64,000 nt of DNA, taken from NCBI RefSeq assembly GCF_900104615.1, contig NZ_LT629939.1, positions 1,239,355-1,303,354 of the forward strand, written 5' to 3'. This document shows, in pieces, positions 52,459 to 60,430 of the stretch (its first letter is position 1; every line of letters begins with the position of its first letter). The notes beneath the pieces are model-generated. The model saw only the letters and a program-made list of their open reading frames with translations, was not told where the DNA came from and searched no databases. The stretch is from Merdimmobilis hominis (GTDB lineage: Bacteria > Bacillota > Clostridia > Oscillospirales > Ruminococcaceae). The translations under genes were made by a program, and so were the position numbers.

Positions 52459-54174
52459 ATGAAACAATATTCCTTTGATCATTACTATATTTACAGCGAA
52501 ATGACCACGGTGTTACAGGAGTTGGCAGCGGAATATCCTGGACTTATAAAAATGCACTCCATCTGCACCACAGTCGATGGGCATGAAGTCTGGGCCACCG
52601 AGATCACCAACTACGCCACCGGCGGCGCCCTGGAAAAACCGGCTTACTATGTGGACGGCAGCCACCACGCCGGCGAGGTGACCGGTTCCATGGCGGCGAT
52701 CCATCTGATCGTCACCTTGGTGCAGGGCTACGGCAAAAAAGACAATATCACAAATCTGCTGGACAATTTCACTGTCTATGTCATCCCCCGCATCAGCCCC
52801 GACGGCGCGGAGAAGGTGTTGACCACCCCGGAACAGCTCCGCTCGGTCAACCGCCCCTATCCCTTTGAGGAGTGGATGCCCGGCCTCCACCCCGAGGATT
52901 TGGACGGCGACGGCGTCATCCGCATGATGCGGGTCCCCGACCCCACCGGTGTCTGGAAAGCCATGGACAAAGATCCCCGCATCCTGGTGAAGCGCTCTCC
53001 CTCCGACTTCGGCGGAACCTATTACCACCTCTACCCCGAAGGGATCATCGAAGGGTACGACGGCGTCCATGTCCAGCCGGCAGAGGGAAAATGGAACTTG
53101 GATTTCAACCGGAACTACCCATTGGGCTGGTTCCCGGAGAACCGCCAGCCCGGCGCAGGCAAATACCCTTTGAGCAACCCGGAAAACAAAGCAGTGGTGG
53201 ATTTTGTCCTCTCCCACCCCAACATCTGCGGCGGCGTGACCTACCACACCTCTGGCGGCTGCTACATCTATCCTCCGGGGACCAAACCGGAGAAACAGGC
53301 CGACTCCCGGGATATGCGGATGTTCAAGGAGATTGGCGCCATGGCCACCGAGGAGACCGGCTACGGCTGCTTCAACATCTTTGACGCCTTCCTCACCGAC
53401 ACGGTAAACTACTCCTCCGGCGCCTTTGACGACTGGATGTACAGCACCCAGGGCATCCCCACCTATACCGCAGAGCTGTGGGATCTGGCCATCCGCGCCG
53501 GGGTGCCCAATGTCTACCCCCGCACCACCCCCAAGACCGACGCCGAGAAAGCGGAGGCCCTTTCCCTCTGCTACCAGTGGATCGATGAGAACGCCAAGCA
53601 AAACAAGGCGGTCCCCATCTTGGGTTGGACCCCCTACGACCACCCCCAGCTGGGCAAGGTGGAGATCGGCGGCCCGGATTTTAAATTTACCTGGCAGAAC
53701 TGCCCCATCGGCTTCCTGGAGCAGGAGGTGGAGAAAAACACCAACTTCTGCTTGCGGATGGCCGCTGCCCTTCCCCGGGTGCAGATTGACAAGATGGCCG
53801 CAGAACAGCAGGCCCAGGGGATCTACAAGGTCACTGCCCTGGTGCGCAACGCCGGATACCTGCCCACCTTTGTCTGCAACGAGGCCAAAACCCTCGGGGT
53901 GGACGATCCGTTGACCGCTAAACTGGAGACCGCCGGGGTTCTCCTCTCCGGCGAGGCCGAAGGGAAAATCGGTCATCTGGAAGGATTCAGCGGGGTGAAA
54001 GCCCTGGAACTGGACAGCAGCTCCTACAAATACGGCAACGCCAAGGCATTCCACCAGGAGGAGTTTGTCAAGGAACTCACCTGGGTGGTTAAAGCTCCAG
54101 CCGGAACAGAGGTCTCCCTCACTGTGTCCGGCAAAAAATGCGGAAGCAAAACAGCGTCCATCACCTTGTTGTAA
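52459..54174 (+). CDS. M14-family zinc carboxypeptidase
   Basis: 571 residues, no signal peptide. Zinc carboxypeptidase domain: first ligands in DGSHHAGEVTGS (H-x-x-E type, about residue 75), substrate-binding NRNYPLGW (about 219), third zinc His in TYHTSGG (about 258), and the catalytic Glu in YTAELWD (about 337). Likely cleaves C-terminal residues or modified peptides in the cytoplasm. After residue 400 a separate C-terminal domain of unknown role. AAAGGAGGG precedes the ATG. Confidence 0.9.
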   Translation: MKQYSFDHYYIYSEMTTVLQELAAEYPGLIKMHSICTTVDGHEVWATEITNYATGGALEKPAYYVDGSHHAGEVTGSMAAIHLIVTLVQGYGKKDNITNLLDNFTVYVIPRISPDGAEKVLTTPEQLRSVNRPYPFEEWMPGLHPEDLDGDGVIRMMRVPDPTGVWKAMDKDPRILVKRSPSDFGGTYYHLYPEGIIEGYDGVHVQPAEGKWNLDFNRNYPLGWFPENRQPGAGKYPLSNPENKAVVDFVLSHPNICGGVTYHTSGGCYIYPPGTKPEKQADSRDMRMFKEIGAMATEETGYGCFNIFDAFLTDTVNYSSGAFDDWMYSTQGIPTYTAELWDLAIRAGVPNVYPRTTPKTDAEKAEALSLCYQWIDENAKQNKAVPILGWTPYDHPQLGKVEIGGPDFKFTWQNCPIGFLEQEVEKNTNFCLRMAAALPRVQIDKMAAEQQAQGIYKVTALVRNAGYLPTFVCNEAKTLGVDDPLTAKLETAGVLLSGEAEGKIGHLEGFSGVKALELDSSSYKYGNAKAFHQEEFVKELTWVVKAPAGTEVSLTVSGKKCGSKTASITLL

Positions 54175-54239
54175 GGGCCCTCGTGCCGGCCCTTTGAACC
54201 CCCGGCCAGGAGGGCTTTATCAAGATTCCATCTTGCAGT

Positions 54240-54670
54240 GGCTTTGCAGGCGCTCCGCCCTGCACCCGGCCCCATTTTCTGGCGAAAGAAAATGGGGGAA
54301 AAGTTCGCCGGGGAGACCCCGGTCCCCCTATCTGTGCGCCACAATGGGTACGCTCGGAAGATTTCCCTTAGAGGCTCTCCACGCCTCAAGCAGGAAATCT
54401 TTCCGCTGACGCGGATGCCCTCGCGGGGCTGTAAAGAGTCTATTTTTCTCGGTAGCCACCCCCGGCAGAGGGGGCTTTTTAAGGGGGGCCGGACTTCGAC
54501 TGTGCCGCGAGTAGTTCGGCCCCCCTTAAATGCGCTTTGGGGTTGAGGGGGCTTTTCGCATAAAAGCGCCCCTCACCGGGGGTGCGGGGGCTGGAAGCCC
54601 CAGAAATCAAGGTTTTAAGGGGAGGTTCCCCTGAAGGATATAGGGCCTGGGGTGCAAGGAACCCCAGAAA
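54240..54670. repeat. Spacer packed with inverted repeats
   Basis: In the 54175-54773 spacer: CCCCATTTTCT with its complement (54270-54297); an imperfect long palindrome (54355-54405); a 14-base perfect pair TTTAAGGGGGGCCG (54478-54491 with 54517-54530); GAGGGG-GCTTTT (54545-54574); CTGGGGT (54647-54667). No gene is supported. It may be a decayed mobile element or a structured RNA region. Confidence 0.55.
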
Positions 54671-54686
54671 TACATAAAGGTTTGTT

Positions 54687-54723
54687 AAAAATAGCAGGCC
54701 GCCGATGCCATCGGCGGCCTGTT
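54687..54723 (-). terminator. Terminator of the RHH gene
   Basis: AACAGGCCGCCGATG pairs with its complement and is followed by CTATTTTTAAC on the minus strand. Confidence 0.85.
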
Positions 54724-54773
54724 ATTTCATATCGCGCATTATTCCTCTTCAAAATTGTATGCCGTATATTTTC

Positions 54774-54971
54774 TTATTTTCTGGAACGAGGAACAAAACC
54801 GTCACCAAACAGAATAGGGCCGTGTTCTGCTTCCCAAGATTCAATGTGACGGAGAATCAACTGCTCAATTTCTTTGTTGGCGGAACGGCCAGAGCGGTCG
54901 GCTATGTATTTTAACTTATCCATGGTTTCGGATGGAATACGCAGAGCATAGTGTGGTAACTTTGATGGCAT
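54774..54971 (-). CDS. Arc-type ribbon-helix-helix DNA-binding protein
   Basis: 65 residues. The N-terminal strand PHYALRIPSETMDKLKYIAD followed by helices with SANKEIEQLILRHIESWE is the Arc/MetJ-type fold (about 5-50). Such small repressors often control a neighbouring gene or are antitoxins. ATG 54971 has AAGGAAGG upstream; the longer reading to 55007 is rejected. It is divergent from the 106-residue gene, with repeated operator-like words between. Confidence 0.85.
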   Translation of the reverse strand: MPSKLPHYALRIPSETMDKLKYIADRSGRSANKEIEQLILRHIESWEAEHGPILFGDGFVPRSRK

Positions 54972-55038
54972 AGCAATTCCCTTCCTTAGTTGTCTATGTG
55001 ACATCATATTAGCATCAATAATAAATTTTGAAAAGCTA

Positions 55039-55088
55039 TTGACAACAAGGTGGCAACTAAATTATAATATAGACAACAAAGTGACAAC
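55039..55088 (+). promoter_or_regulatory. Promoter overlapped by two operator-like direct repeats
   Basis: TTGACA (55039-55044) and TATAAT (55063-55068), 18 bases apart. GACAACAAGGTGGCAAC (55041-55057) and GACAACAAAGTGACAAC (55072-55088) flank the -10 box 31 bases apart; a related GTTGTC-TAT-GTGAC word is near the RHH start (about 54990-55003). Confidence 0.75.
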
Positions 55089-55151
55089 ACTAAAGAAAAG
55101 TGTAGAGCCGTGCATCTCTGATGGCTTGAGCATAAATAGGAGGGCAAGGAT

Positions 55152-55472
55152 ATGCAAAAGGACAGCACCAAACAAAAAGCGCTGGATTTTTTGGACTGGA
55201 TGGACACCCACTATGAAGATTGGGTTTCGGTGAGCTGTTCCATCGATACTTGCGAACTCAGCGATGCCGACACCATCCACATTTTAAACAAAGCTTATGA
55301 AAATGGCTTGGTGGAACTTTTTTTCGCCTATTTTATGAATGTGCGGGAAGCCAGGGCCATCGAGGAAACCAGGGATCGGTATTTCATCCAGCTGCTGAAA
55401 AAGGAGGTGGAGCGGGATGGCTTAGAGGGCGTCTTCTATCCCTTTAAAAAGCAGCTGCAAAATCGAACATGA
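55152..55472 (+). CDS. Unknown 106-residue protein
   Basis: 106 residues, mostly helical and acidic-basic mixed (ALDFLDWMDTHYEDWVSVSC, REARAIEETRDRYF), without membrane helix or signal. GGAGGGC and GGA words precede the ATG. It is transcribed from the operator-bearing promoter and divergent from the RHH gene, which probably represses it. No family recognised. Confidence 0.75.
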   Translation: MQKDSTKQKALDFLDWMDTHYEDWVSVSCSIDTCELSDADTIHILNKAYENGLVELFFAYFMNVREARAIEETRDRYFIQLLKKEVERDGLEGVFYPFKKQLQNRT

Positions 55473-55474
55473 AA

Positions 55475-55507
55475 AAACAGCCCTGTCCTTGGGACAGGGC
55501 TGTTTTG
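55475..55507. terminator. Bidirectional terminator between the unknown gene and glyS
   Basis: AACAGCCCTGTCC pairs with its complement; A- and T-runs flank it, serving both convergent genes. Confidence 0.9.
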
Positions 55508-55544
55508 TATGGGGGATGCTGCTAAAAAATAGTACAGTTTGTAT

Positions 55545-56921
55545 TTAGAAGTTCATTTTCGCCTGAATGTAGGGGATCAAGTCCTCAATTTTAATCCGCT
55601 CCTGGGCCATGGTATCCCGGTCGCGGACAGTGACACAGCCATCTTCCACCGAATCGAAGTCGTAGGTGATGCAGAAGGGGGTGCCGATCTCATCCTGGCG
55701 GCGGTACCGCTTGCCGATGGAGCCTGCGTCGTCGTAATCCACCATAAACGCCTTGGAGAGGGCTGTGTAGACCTCTCCGGCCTTGTCGTTCAGCTTCTTG
55801 GAGAGGGGCAGCACACAGGCTTTGAAGGGCGCCAGGGCGGGATGGAGCCGCAGCACAGTGCGCACATCCCCTTCCCCGACAGTCTCCTCATCGTAGGCGT
55901 CACACAGGAAGGCCAGGGCGATGCGGTCAGCGCCCATAGAGGGCTCTACGCAGTAAGGGATATACCGCTCGTTTGTCTCGGGGTCAAAATAATCCAAGGT
56001 CTTGCCGGAGTGCTCCGAATGGCGGGAGAGGTCGAAATCGGTGCGGTCGGCGACGCCCCAAAGCTCGCCCCAGCCAAAGGGGAAGAGGTATTCAAAGTCA
56101 GTGGTGGCTTTGGAGTAGTGGGAGAGCTCCTCGGGTTTGTGGTCCCGCAGCCGGAGGTTTTCCTCCTTCATGCCCAGGTCCTGGACAAATTTGTGGGTGT
56201 ATTCCTTCCAGTACTGGAACCAATCCAGATCGGTGCCGGGCTTGCAGAAGAATTCCACTTCCATCTGCTCAAATTCCCGGGTGCGGAAGGTGAAGTTGCC
56301 GGGGGTGATCTCGTTGCGGAAGCTTTTGCCGATCTGCGCCACGCCAAAGGGGACCTTTTTGCGGGTGGTGCGCTGGACATTGGCAAAGTTGACAAAGATG
56401 CCCTGTGCGGTTTCCGGCCGCAGGAAGATCTCGCTCTTGGCGTCCTCGGTCACCCCTTGGAAGGTTTTGAACATCAGGTTGAATTTGCGGATGTCGGTGA
56501 AGTTGGAGGAGCCGCAGTTGGGGCATTTGATCCCCTTCTCCCGGATGAAATCCAGCATCTGCTCGTTGGTCCAGCCGTCGGCGACCTCCCCAGTGGCGTC
56601 TTCGATCAGCTTGTCAGCGCGGTGGCGGGTTTTGCAGTCTTTGCAGTCCATCAAAGGGTCGGTGAAGCCGCCCACATGGCCGGAAGCCACCCAGATTTCC
56701 GGGTTCATCAAAATGGCGCTATCCAGCCCCACGTTGTAGGGGCATTCCTGGACAAACCGTTTCCACCAGGCTTTTTTCACATTGTTTTTGAATTCAACCC
56801 CCAAGGGGCCATAATCCCAGGTGTTGGCCAAGCCGCCGTAAATCTCCGAACCGGCGTAGACAAAGCCCCGGTTTTTACACAGGCCGACAATTTTGTCCAT
56901 GGTTTTTTCGCTGTTATTCAT
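55545..56921 (-). CDS. glyS: Glycyl-tRNA synthetase (single-chain class II)
   Basis: 458 residues, the homodimeric type of Gram-positives, archaea and eukaryotes. Residues near the N-terminus hold [13 protein letters not shown] and [11 protein letters not shown], followed by zinc-type segments CKDCKTRH and CPNCGSSNF, the class II core [12 protein letters not shown] and [17 protein letters not shown], and the C-terminal anticodon domain. It joins glycine to tRNA-Gly. Confidence 0.96.
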   Translation of the reverse strand: MNNSEKTMDKIVGLCKNRGFVYAGSEIYGGLANTWDYGPLGVEFKNNVKKAWWKRFVQECPYNVGLDSAILMNPEIWVASGHVGGFTDPLMDCKDCKTRHRADKLIEDATGEVADGWTNEQMLDFIREKGIKCPNCGSSNFTDIRKFNLMFKTFQGVTEDAKSEIFLRPETAQGIFVNFANVQRTTRKKVPFGVAQIGKSFRNEITPGNFTFRTREFEQMEVEFFCKPGTDLDWFQYWKEYTHKFVQDLGMKEENLRLRDHKPEELSHYSKATTDFEYLFPFGWGELWGVADRTDFDLSRHSEHSGKTLDYFDPETNERYIPYCVEPSMGADRIALAFLCDAYDEETVGEGDVRTVLRLHPALAPFKACVLPLSKKLNDKAGEVYTALSKAFMVDYDDAGSIGKRYRRQDEIGTPFCITYDFDSVEDGCVTVRDRDTMAQERIKIEDLIPYIQAKMNF

Positions 56922-57066
56922 AAACGTTCCATCCTCCCTCGGGTGCCGTTTGATTCATTTTCATCAGGACACACGCTATTGTTCTATTTTAGTCTAGCAG
57001 GGGAAAGAAGTCAAGGGAAACGGGGATAAAACGGGCTTTTCAAGGGGATTTTCAGGCACAATTTGG

Positions 57067-57095
57067 TTGACAACAAAACCGGGATGAGATATAAT
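57067..57095 (+). promoter_or_regulatory. Promoter of tRNA-Pro
   Basis: TTGACA (57067-57072) and TATAAT (57090-57095) with a 17-base spacer, about 85 bases before the tRNA. Confidence 0.88.
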
Positions 57096-57180
57096 AAACT
57101 GTACGTTGGGAGGCGCCCCTCACAGCAAGAGGGGGACGGTTTCGCCGGGTGGCTTTCCTATTCAGAAAGTGAAATAATAG

Positions 57181-57256
57181 CGGGGTGTGGCGCAGTTGGT
57201 AGCGCGCGACGTTTGGGACGTCGATGCCGCAGGTTCGAATCCTGTCACTCCGACCA
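57181..57256 (+). tRNA. tRNA-Pro (anticodon TGG)
   Basis: 76 nt with encoded CCA; acceptor stem CGGGGTG/CACTCCG; anticodon loop TTTGGGA between CGACG and CGTCG. Confidence 0.97.
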
Positions 57257-57267
57257 CCAGGCAAGGG

Positions 57268-57297
57268 CCTGGAGCCGTTTCGCGCTCCAGGTCTTTT
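57268..57297 (+). terminator. Terminator of tRNA-Pro
   Basis: CCTGGAGC pairs with GCTCCAGG and is followed by TCTTTTCC. Confidence 0.75.
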
Positions 57298-57531
57298 CCT
57301 ATAACCAGAACAACTGCCCGCGTCCGGGATAGTTCCAAACCGGACCCACTTCGTTGAGCTCCGATTTGGTGCCGCCCATAGGGCGGCTGTTTTTCGTTTC
57401 TGACAGAAATATCGATTTTAACCGTCCTTTACAGTCGGGAACCTCGACGCGCAAGTCGCGTTCGGGGTTTTTGGTTTATTTGGGCTTTGCGCCCGCGTTT
57501 ATGGCGGGTATCTTTTTGTACTGCAAACCCC

Positions 57532-57564
57532 AAAGAGCGAAGGCTTAAACCTTCGCTCTTTTTT
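57532..57564 (+). terminator. Isolated hairpin terminator in a gene-free spacer
   Basis: AGAGCGAAGG pairs with CCTTCGCTCT, followed by TTTTTT. Another hairpin, GCCGCCC-GGGCGGC plus TGTTTTT, is near 57371-57392. No gene is supported from 57298 to the leader at 57902, so these may end read-through from tRNA-Pro or a small RNA. Confidence 0.6.
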
Positions 57565-57866
57565 CAACTCGGTGGGTTTCTCACAGCTGGGTTGCAATTC
57601 TTCTGGTATTCGGAAATAGAATATCTAAGAGATTATCCCATAACTGGGGTATGGAAAGGAAAATCCGATCATTGCCCAGCATATGTCGCTGCGGCACCGC
57701 CGCTTTTCCCACTCCTAGTCCAGGCATTCCATCAGCTGAGGTGCCTGCCTGTTCCGTTCGGAGGGGGATTTTAGTTGCCAGAGCCGGATTCAGAAGTGGA
57801 TTGTTGGCTGTTTCTACCAATTCTAAATTTTTATATAGATTTTTTTAACAAAGTTTAAAAAATCTG

Positions 57867-57895
57867 TTGATATTTTAGAAATCATATTATATACT
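57867..57895 (+). promoter_or_regulatory. Promoter of the leader and DUF5058 operon
   Basis: TTGATA (57867-57872) and TATACT (57890-57895) with a 17-base spacer; transcription should start near 57902. Confidence 0.82.
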
Positions 57896-57901
57896 GAAAC
57901 C

Positions 57902-58105
57902 AACAGAAGCGAAACTGGGTGTCAAAGGCCAGTCCTGTGGAAATGTAGCATGAGCATTGGTTGTGACGGAAAATACAGTAAGGGAAGGAGTTGAGGATCT
58001 CCATCAGGATATAGCCCCAGCCGCTCCAGTGAAAAATCCGGTGCGAACCGGTGCCTTTAGCTGTCAAAGACAGCTGTAGGTGCAAAAAACAATCTTTTCA
58101 CGACA
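57902..58105 (+). ncRNA. Long structured leader, candidate riboswitch of unknown class
   Basis: About 200 nt between promoter and ribosome site. Visible stems: CTGG/CCAG (57915-57932), GGAG/CTCC words at 57987-58002 and 58023-58026, CCGGT-GCGA-ACCGG with a GNRA loop (58038-58051), and AGCTGTC-AAA-GACAGCT (about 58060-58076) inside a CCT/AGG pair. GGGAA and GTGAAAAATCCGG recall cobalamin-riboswitch pieces, but the rest of that consensus is absent. No terminator follows, so any switch would act on translation. Confidence 0.5.
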
Positions 58106-58124
58106 AAGGAGGGTACCCAATCTT

Positions 58125-58844
58125 ATGGAACTGCCGTATTTAAAAACTGCAAATAGTTTATTTATGTGGATTTCCTGTATTCCCGCTGTAGCATTGGTCT
58201 TTTTCCAGGCGTACATTTTTATGAAGAGGGCTTGGAAGACCGGTCCGCAGATGGGCGTTACCAAAGAGCAGATGAAAGAAGCCGCCAAGTCTTCGCTGGT
58301 GGCCTCTATCGGCCCCTCGATTGTAATTGTAACCGGTATGGTCAGCCTTTTGGCTTCCGTTGGCGGTCCCCTTGCATGGATGCGTTTGGCTTTTATCGGA
58401 TCGGTTATGTATGAGCTCCCCGCAGCGGACCGTGCCGCCACTGCGGCAGGATGCCAGCTGGGCACCAGCAACATGACCATGGAAGCCTTTGCAAACTGTG
58501 TATGGATTATGACGGTCTGCTGCTTGGGCTGGATTTTGGTTTCTGCACTCTTCACAGATAAAATGGAAGTCATCCGCGATAAAGTCACCGGCGGCAGCAT
58601 GGATGCCATCGTCGCTTTGACTGCAGGTGGCGGCATGGGCGGTTTCGGCTACATGGTCGCACAGAGATTCCTGCCGTTTAAGATTGACAACGCCAATATG
58701 TGGGCTGCTCTGGTTGGGTTTATTGTGATGTGGGGGATTAACGTTTACATGAAGAAGAACCCCAAAGCCAAATGGGCACAGCAATTCGGCATGACCATCG
58801 CCATGTTCTTGGGAATGGTCGCTGGCACCTTCTTCCTGCTGTAA
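58125..58844 (+). CDS. DUF5058-family membrane protein
   Basis: 239 residues with about five or six membrane helices; conserved-looking parts include WKTGPQMGVTKEQMKEAAKSS and LTAGGGMGGFGYMVAQRF. Function unknown; the pairing with the next gene suggests a two-part transporter or channel. ATG 58125 has AAAGGAGGG 12 bases upstream; a GTG reading from 58080 lies inside the leader hairpin region and is rejected. Confidence 0.78.
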   Translation: MELPYLKTANSLFMWISCIPAVALVFFQAYIFMKRAWKTGPQMGVTKEQMKEAAKSSLVASIGPSIVIVTGMVSLLASVGGPLAWMRLAFIGSVMYELPAADRAATAAGCQLGTSNMTMEAFANCVWIMTVCCLGWILVSALFTDKMEVIRDKVTGGSMDAIVALTAGGGMGGFGYMVAQRFLPFKIDNANMWAALVGFIVMWGINVYMKKNPKAKWAQQFGMTIAMFLGMVAGTFFLL

Positions 58845-58881
58845 CCCCGTCCGATATGATCTGTGAAAAGGAGGCAGAGTA

Positions 58882-59598
58882 ATGAACGAAACAAGTACAA
58901 GTAACAATATCTTTAGAGGCGAATTCTTACCTTGGATCATCAAATGGGGCAGGGCAACCAACCTGTTGGGCGTAGTCCTGGTATTCGGCCCCTGTTTGGC
59001 TCTGGCGTTGCAAGGCATATTCCCAAGCTGGGCAGCATTTGGTGCCGCATTGGCCGTCCAACTCCCGCTGAGTGCCTCCGCCTACATCCGTGAGCCTATT
59101 TCTTACTTCACCATGCTGGGCGTTCCGGGTACATACATGGCATTTTTGTCCGGCAATATTTCTAACCTGCGTGTTCCCTGTTCGTCCATCGCTACCCAAT
59201 CGGCGGGCATTGTAGAAGGCACCGATCAAGGCACCATCACCGCTACCATCGGCTGTGCAGTCTCCACCTTTGTCAGCACAGCGTTCCTCACGGTGGGCGT
59301 TATCGCCGGCGCATGGATCCTGGATATGATGCCTCCCATCGTGATCTCGGCGCTGAACCTGCTTCTCCCCGCTTTGTTTGCATCTCTGCTGGCGAACTAT
59401 GCGTTCCAGAAGATCAAACTGGCCTTCATTGTGATTCCAGCTTGCTTTTTGATCTACTTCGCTCAGATTTCCGGCCTGTTCAGTATCTTCCCGGCGATCC
59501 TAGTCCCTGCAATTCCTCCACTGATCTGCAGCTTTGGCGCTATGGGTCTTGGTGTAGCAATGTCCAAGAAGGATGAGAAAAAAGCAAAACAGCAATAA
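58882..59598 (+). CDS. Membrane protein partner of DUF5058
   Basis: 238 residues, about seven hydrophobic helices, with LGVPGTYMAFLSGNISNLRVPCSSIATQ and a basic C-terminus (SKKDEKKAKQQ). AAAAGGAGG precedes the ATG and the gene starts 37 bases after DUF5058, so they form an operon closed at 59625-59658. Family not named with confidence; likely acts with DUF5058 in transport. Confidence 0.75.
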   Translation: MNETSTSNNIFRGEFLPWIIKWGRATNLLGVVLVFGPCLALALQGIFPSWAAFGAALAVQLPLSASAYIREPISYFTMLGVPGTYMAFLSGNISNLRVPCSSIATQSAGIVEGTDQGTITATIGCAVSTFVSTAFLTVGVIAGAWILDMMPPIVISALNLLLPALFASLLANYAFQKIKLAFIVIPACFLIYFAQISGLFSIFPAILVPAIPPLICSFGAMGLGVAMSKKDEKKAKQQ

Positions 59599-59624
59599 GC
59601 TGTGACAGATTTTCGTTAAAACAA

Positions 59625-59658
59625 AAGGGGTCCTGCACAATCTGTGCGGGGCCCCTTA
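59625..59658 (+). terminator. Terminator of the DUF5058 operon
   Basis: AAGGGGTCCTGCACA pairs with TGTGCGGGGCCCCTT and is followed by ATTCTG. The following 59659-59925 stretch shows no gene I can support. Confidence 0.8.
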
Positions 59659-59925
59659 TTCTGTAGATTGGGGTAAGGAAGACCTGCCCGCCCGTTGAAA
59701 GAGTGACGACATCATTGAGCTTTTTTACGGGATGTTGAACCGGCTGCAGGAAGGCTGCTGGCCTCAAATAGAAGGGTTGTTTCAAAAATAAGGGGCGGCC
59801 CTTTAAAACAGCTCCTTTGTTTCTTGGCCGGCGCGGTACTGGAGCTGTTTCTAGGGCCTCTGGGCCTGTTGCAGTTCTGTAGGCGGCGATGGACAGATTT
59901 TCCATAAAAAAATAGCAGCAACCCC

Positions 59926-59954
59926 TTGACATCCCCACAATGCGATGCTATACT
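59926..59954 (+). promoter_or_regulatory. Promoter of the tRNA-Thr - tRNA-Tyr unit
   Basis: TTGACA (59926-59931) and TATACT (59949-59954) with a 17-base spacer, ending 24 bases before tRNA-Thr. Confidence 0.9.
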
Positions 59955-59978
59955 TATATGCGTCGCTAAGCTTTATTG

Positions 59979-60054
59979 GCTGGTGTAGCTCAGTTGGTAG
60001 AGCAGCTGATTTGTAATCAGCAGGTCGGGGGTTCAAGTCCGTCCACCAGCTCCA
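59979..60054 (+). tRNA. tRNA-Thr (anticodon TGT)
   Basis: 76 nt with encoded CCA; acceptor stem GCTGGTG/CACCAGC; anticodon loop TTTGTAA. Confidence 0.97.
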
Positions 60055-60074
60055 TTACAATTCTCTTTTTATAT

Positions 60075-60159
60075 GGGAGATTTCCCGAGTGGCCAAAGGG
60101 GGCAGACTGTAAATCTGTTGTCTCTGACTTCGGTGGTTCGAATCCACCATCTCCCACCA
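60075..60159 (+). tRNA. tRNA-Tyr (anticodon GTA)
   Basis: 85 nt class II tRNA with long variable arm and encoded CCA; acceptor stem GGGAGAT/ATCTCCC; anticodon loop CTGTAAA. Confidence 0.97.
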
Positions 60160-60162
60160 TCC

Positions 60163-60199
60163 TGAGTCTGAACGCAATTCGTGTTCAGACTCTTTTCCT
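60163..60199 (+). terminator. Terminator of the tRNA-Thr - tRNA-Tyr unit
   Basis: GAGTCTGAAC pairs with GTTCAGACTC, followed by TTTTCCTTTT. Confidence 0.88.
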
Positions 60200-60256
60200 T
60201 TTCCGGTCGAGACCCTTGCGGCGAGGGCGGCATCTATACTTTTCGTCCCTTCTATT

Positions 60257-60290
60257 CAAAAGCCTGGAACCATTTGGTCCCAGGCTTTTT
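60257..60290 (+). terminator. Second hairpin terminator before cas3
   Basis: AAAGCCTGG pairs with CCAGGCTTT, followed by TTCCC; no gene lies between this and the preceding terminator. Confidence 0.65.
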
Positions 60291-60430
60291 CCCTTTTCTC
60301 AATCAGAAAATCTCACTTCGGGGCCTTCCGACAAGGAAGACCGCGGCCTGAGGGCAGATGTCCTTGCATCTGCTACTTTCCTGCGCTACAATGAAATAAG
60401 ACCTTATTCCTATAAGAAGGGCGGGATATC

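Noticed and set aside
54240-54670. CRISPR array reading of the repeat-rich spacer
   Set aside because: The repeats are inverted, of different sequence and irregular spacing; there are no direct repeats with unique spacers. No array was seen near cas3 either.
55539-57029. 496-codon plus-strand frame across glyS
   Set aside because: Antisense shadow of glyS.
57354-57548. 64-residue plus-strand frame ending AFMAGIFLYCKPQRAKA
   Set aside because: No ribosome site, overlaps hairpins, and no family known to me; more likely non-coding sequence after tRNA-Pro.
57581-57820. 79-residue minus-strand frame in the spacer before the leader
   Set aside because: No ribosome site and no domain; composition does not look like neighbouring genes.
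57902-58105. Cobalamin riboswitch reading of the leader
   Set aside because: Only GGGAA and a GTGAAAAATCCGG-like stretch match; the conserved 3' box expected after them is missing.
59540-59938. 132-residue minus-strand frame after the DUF5058 operon
   Set aside because: Covers the operon terminator and the end of the upstream gene; no start signal.
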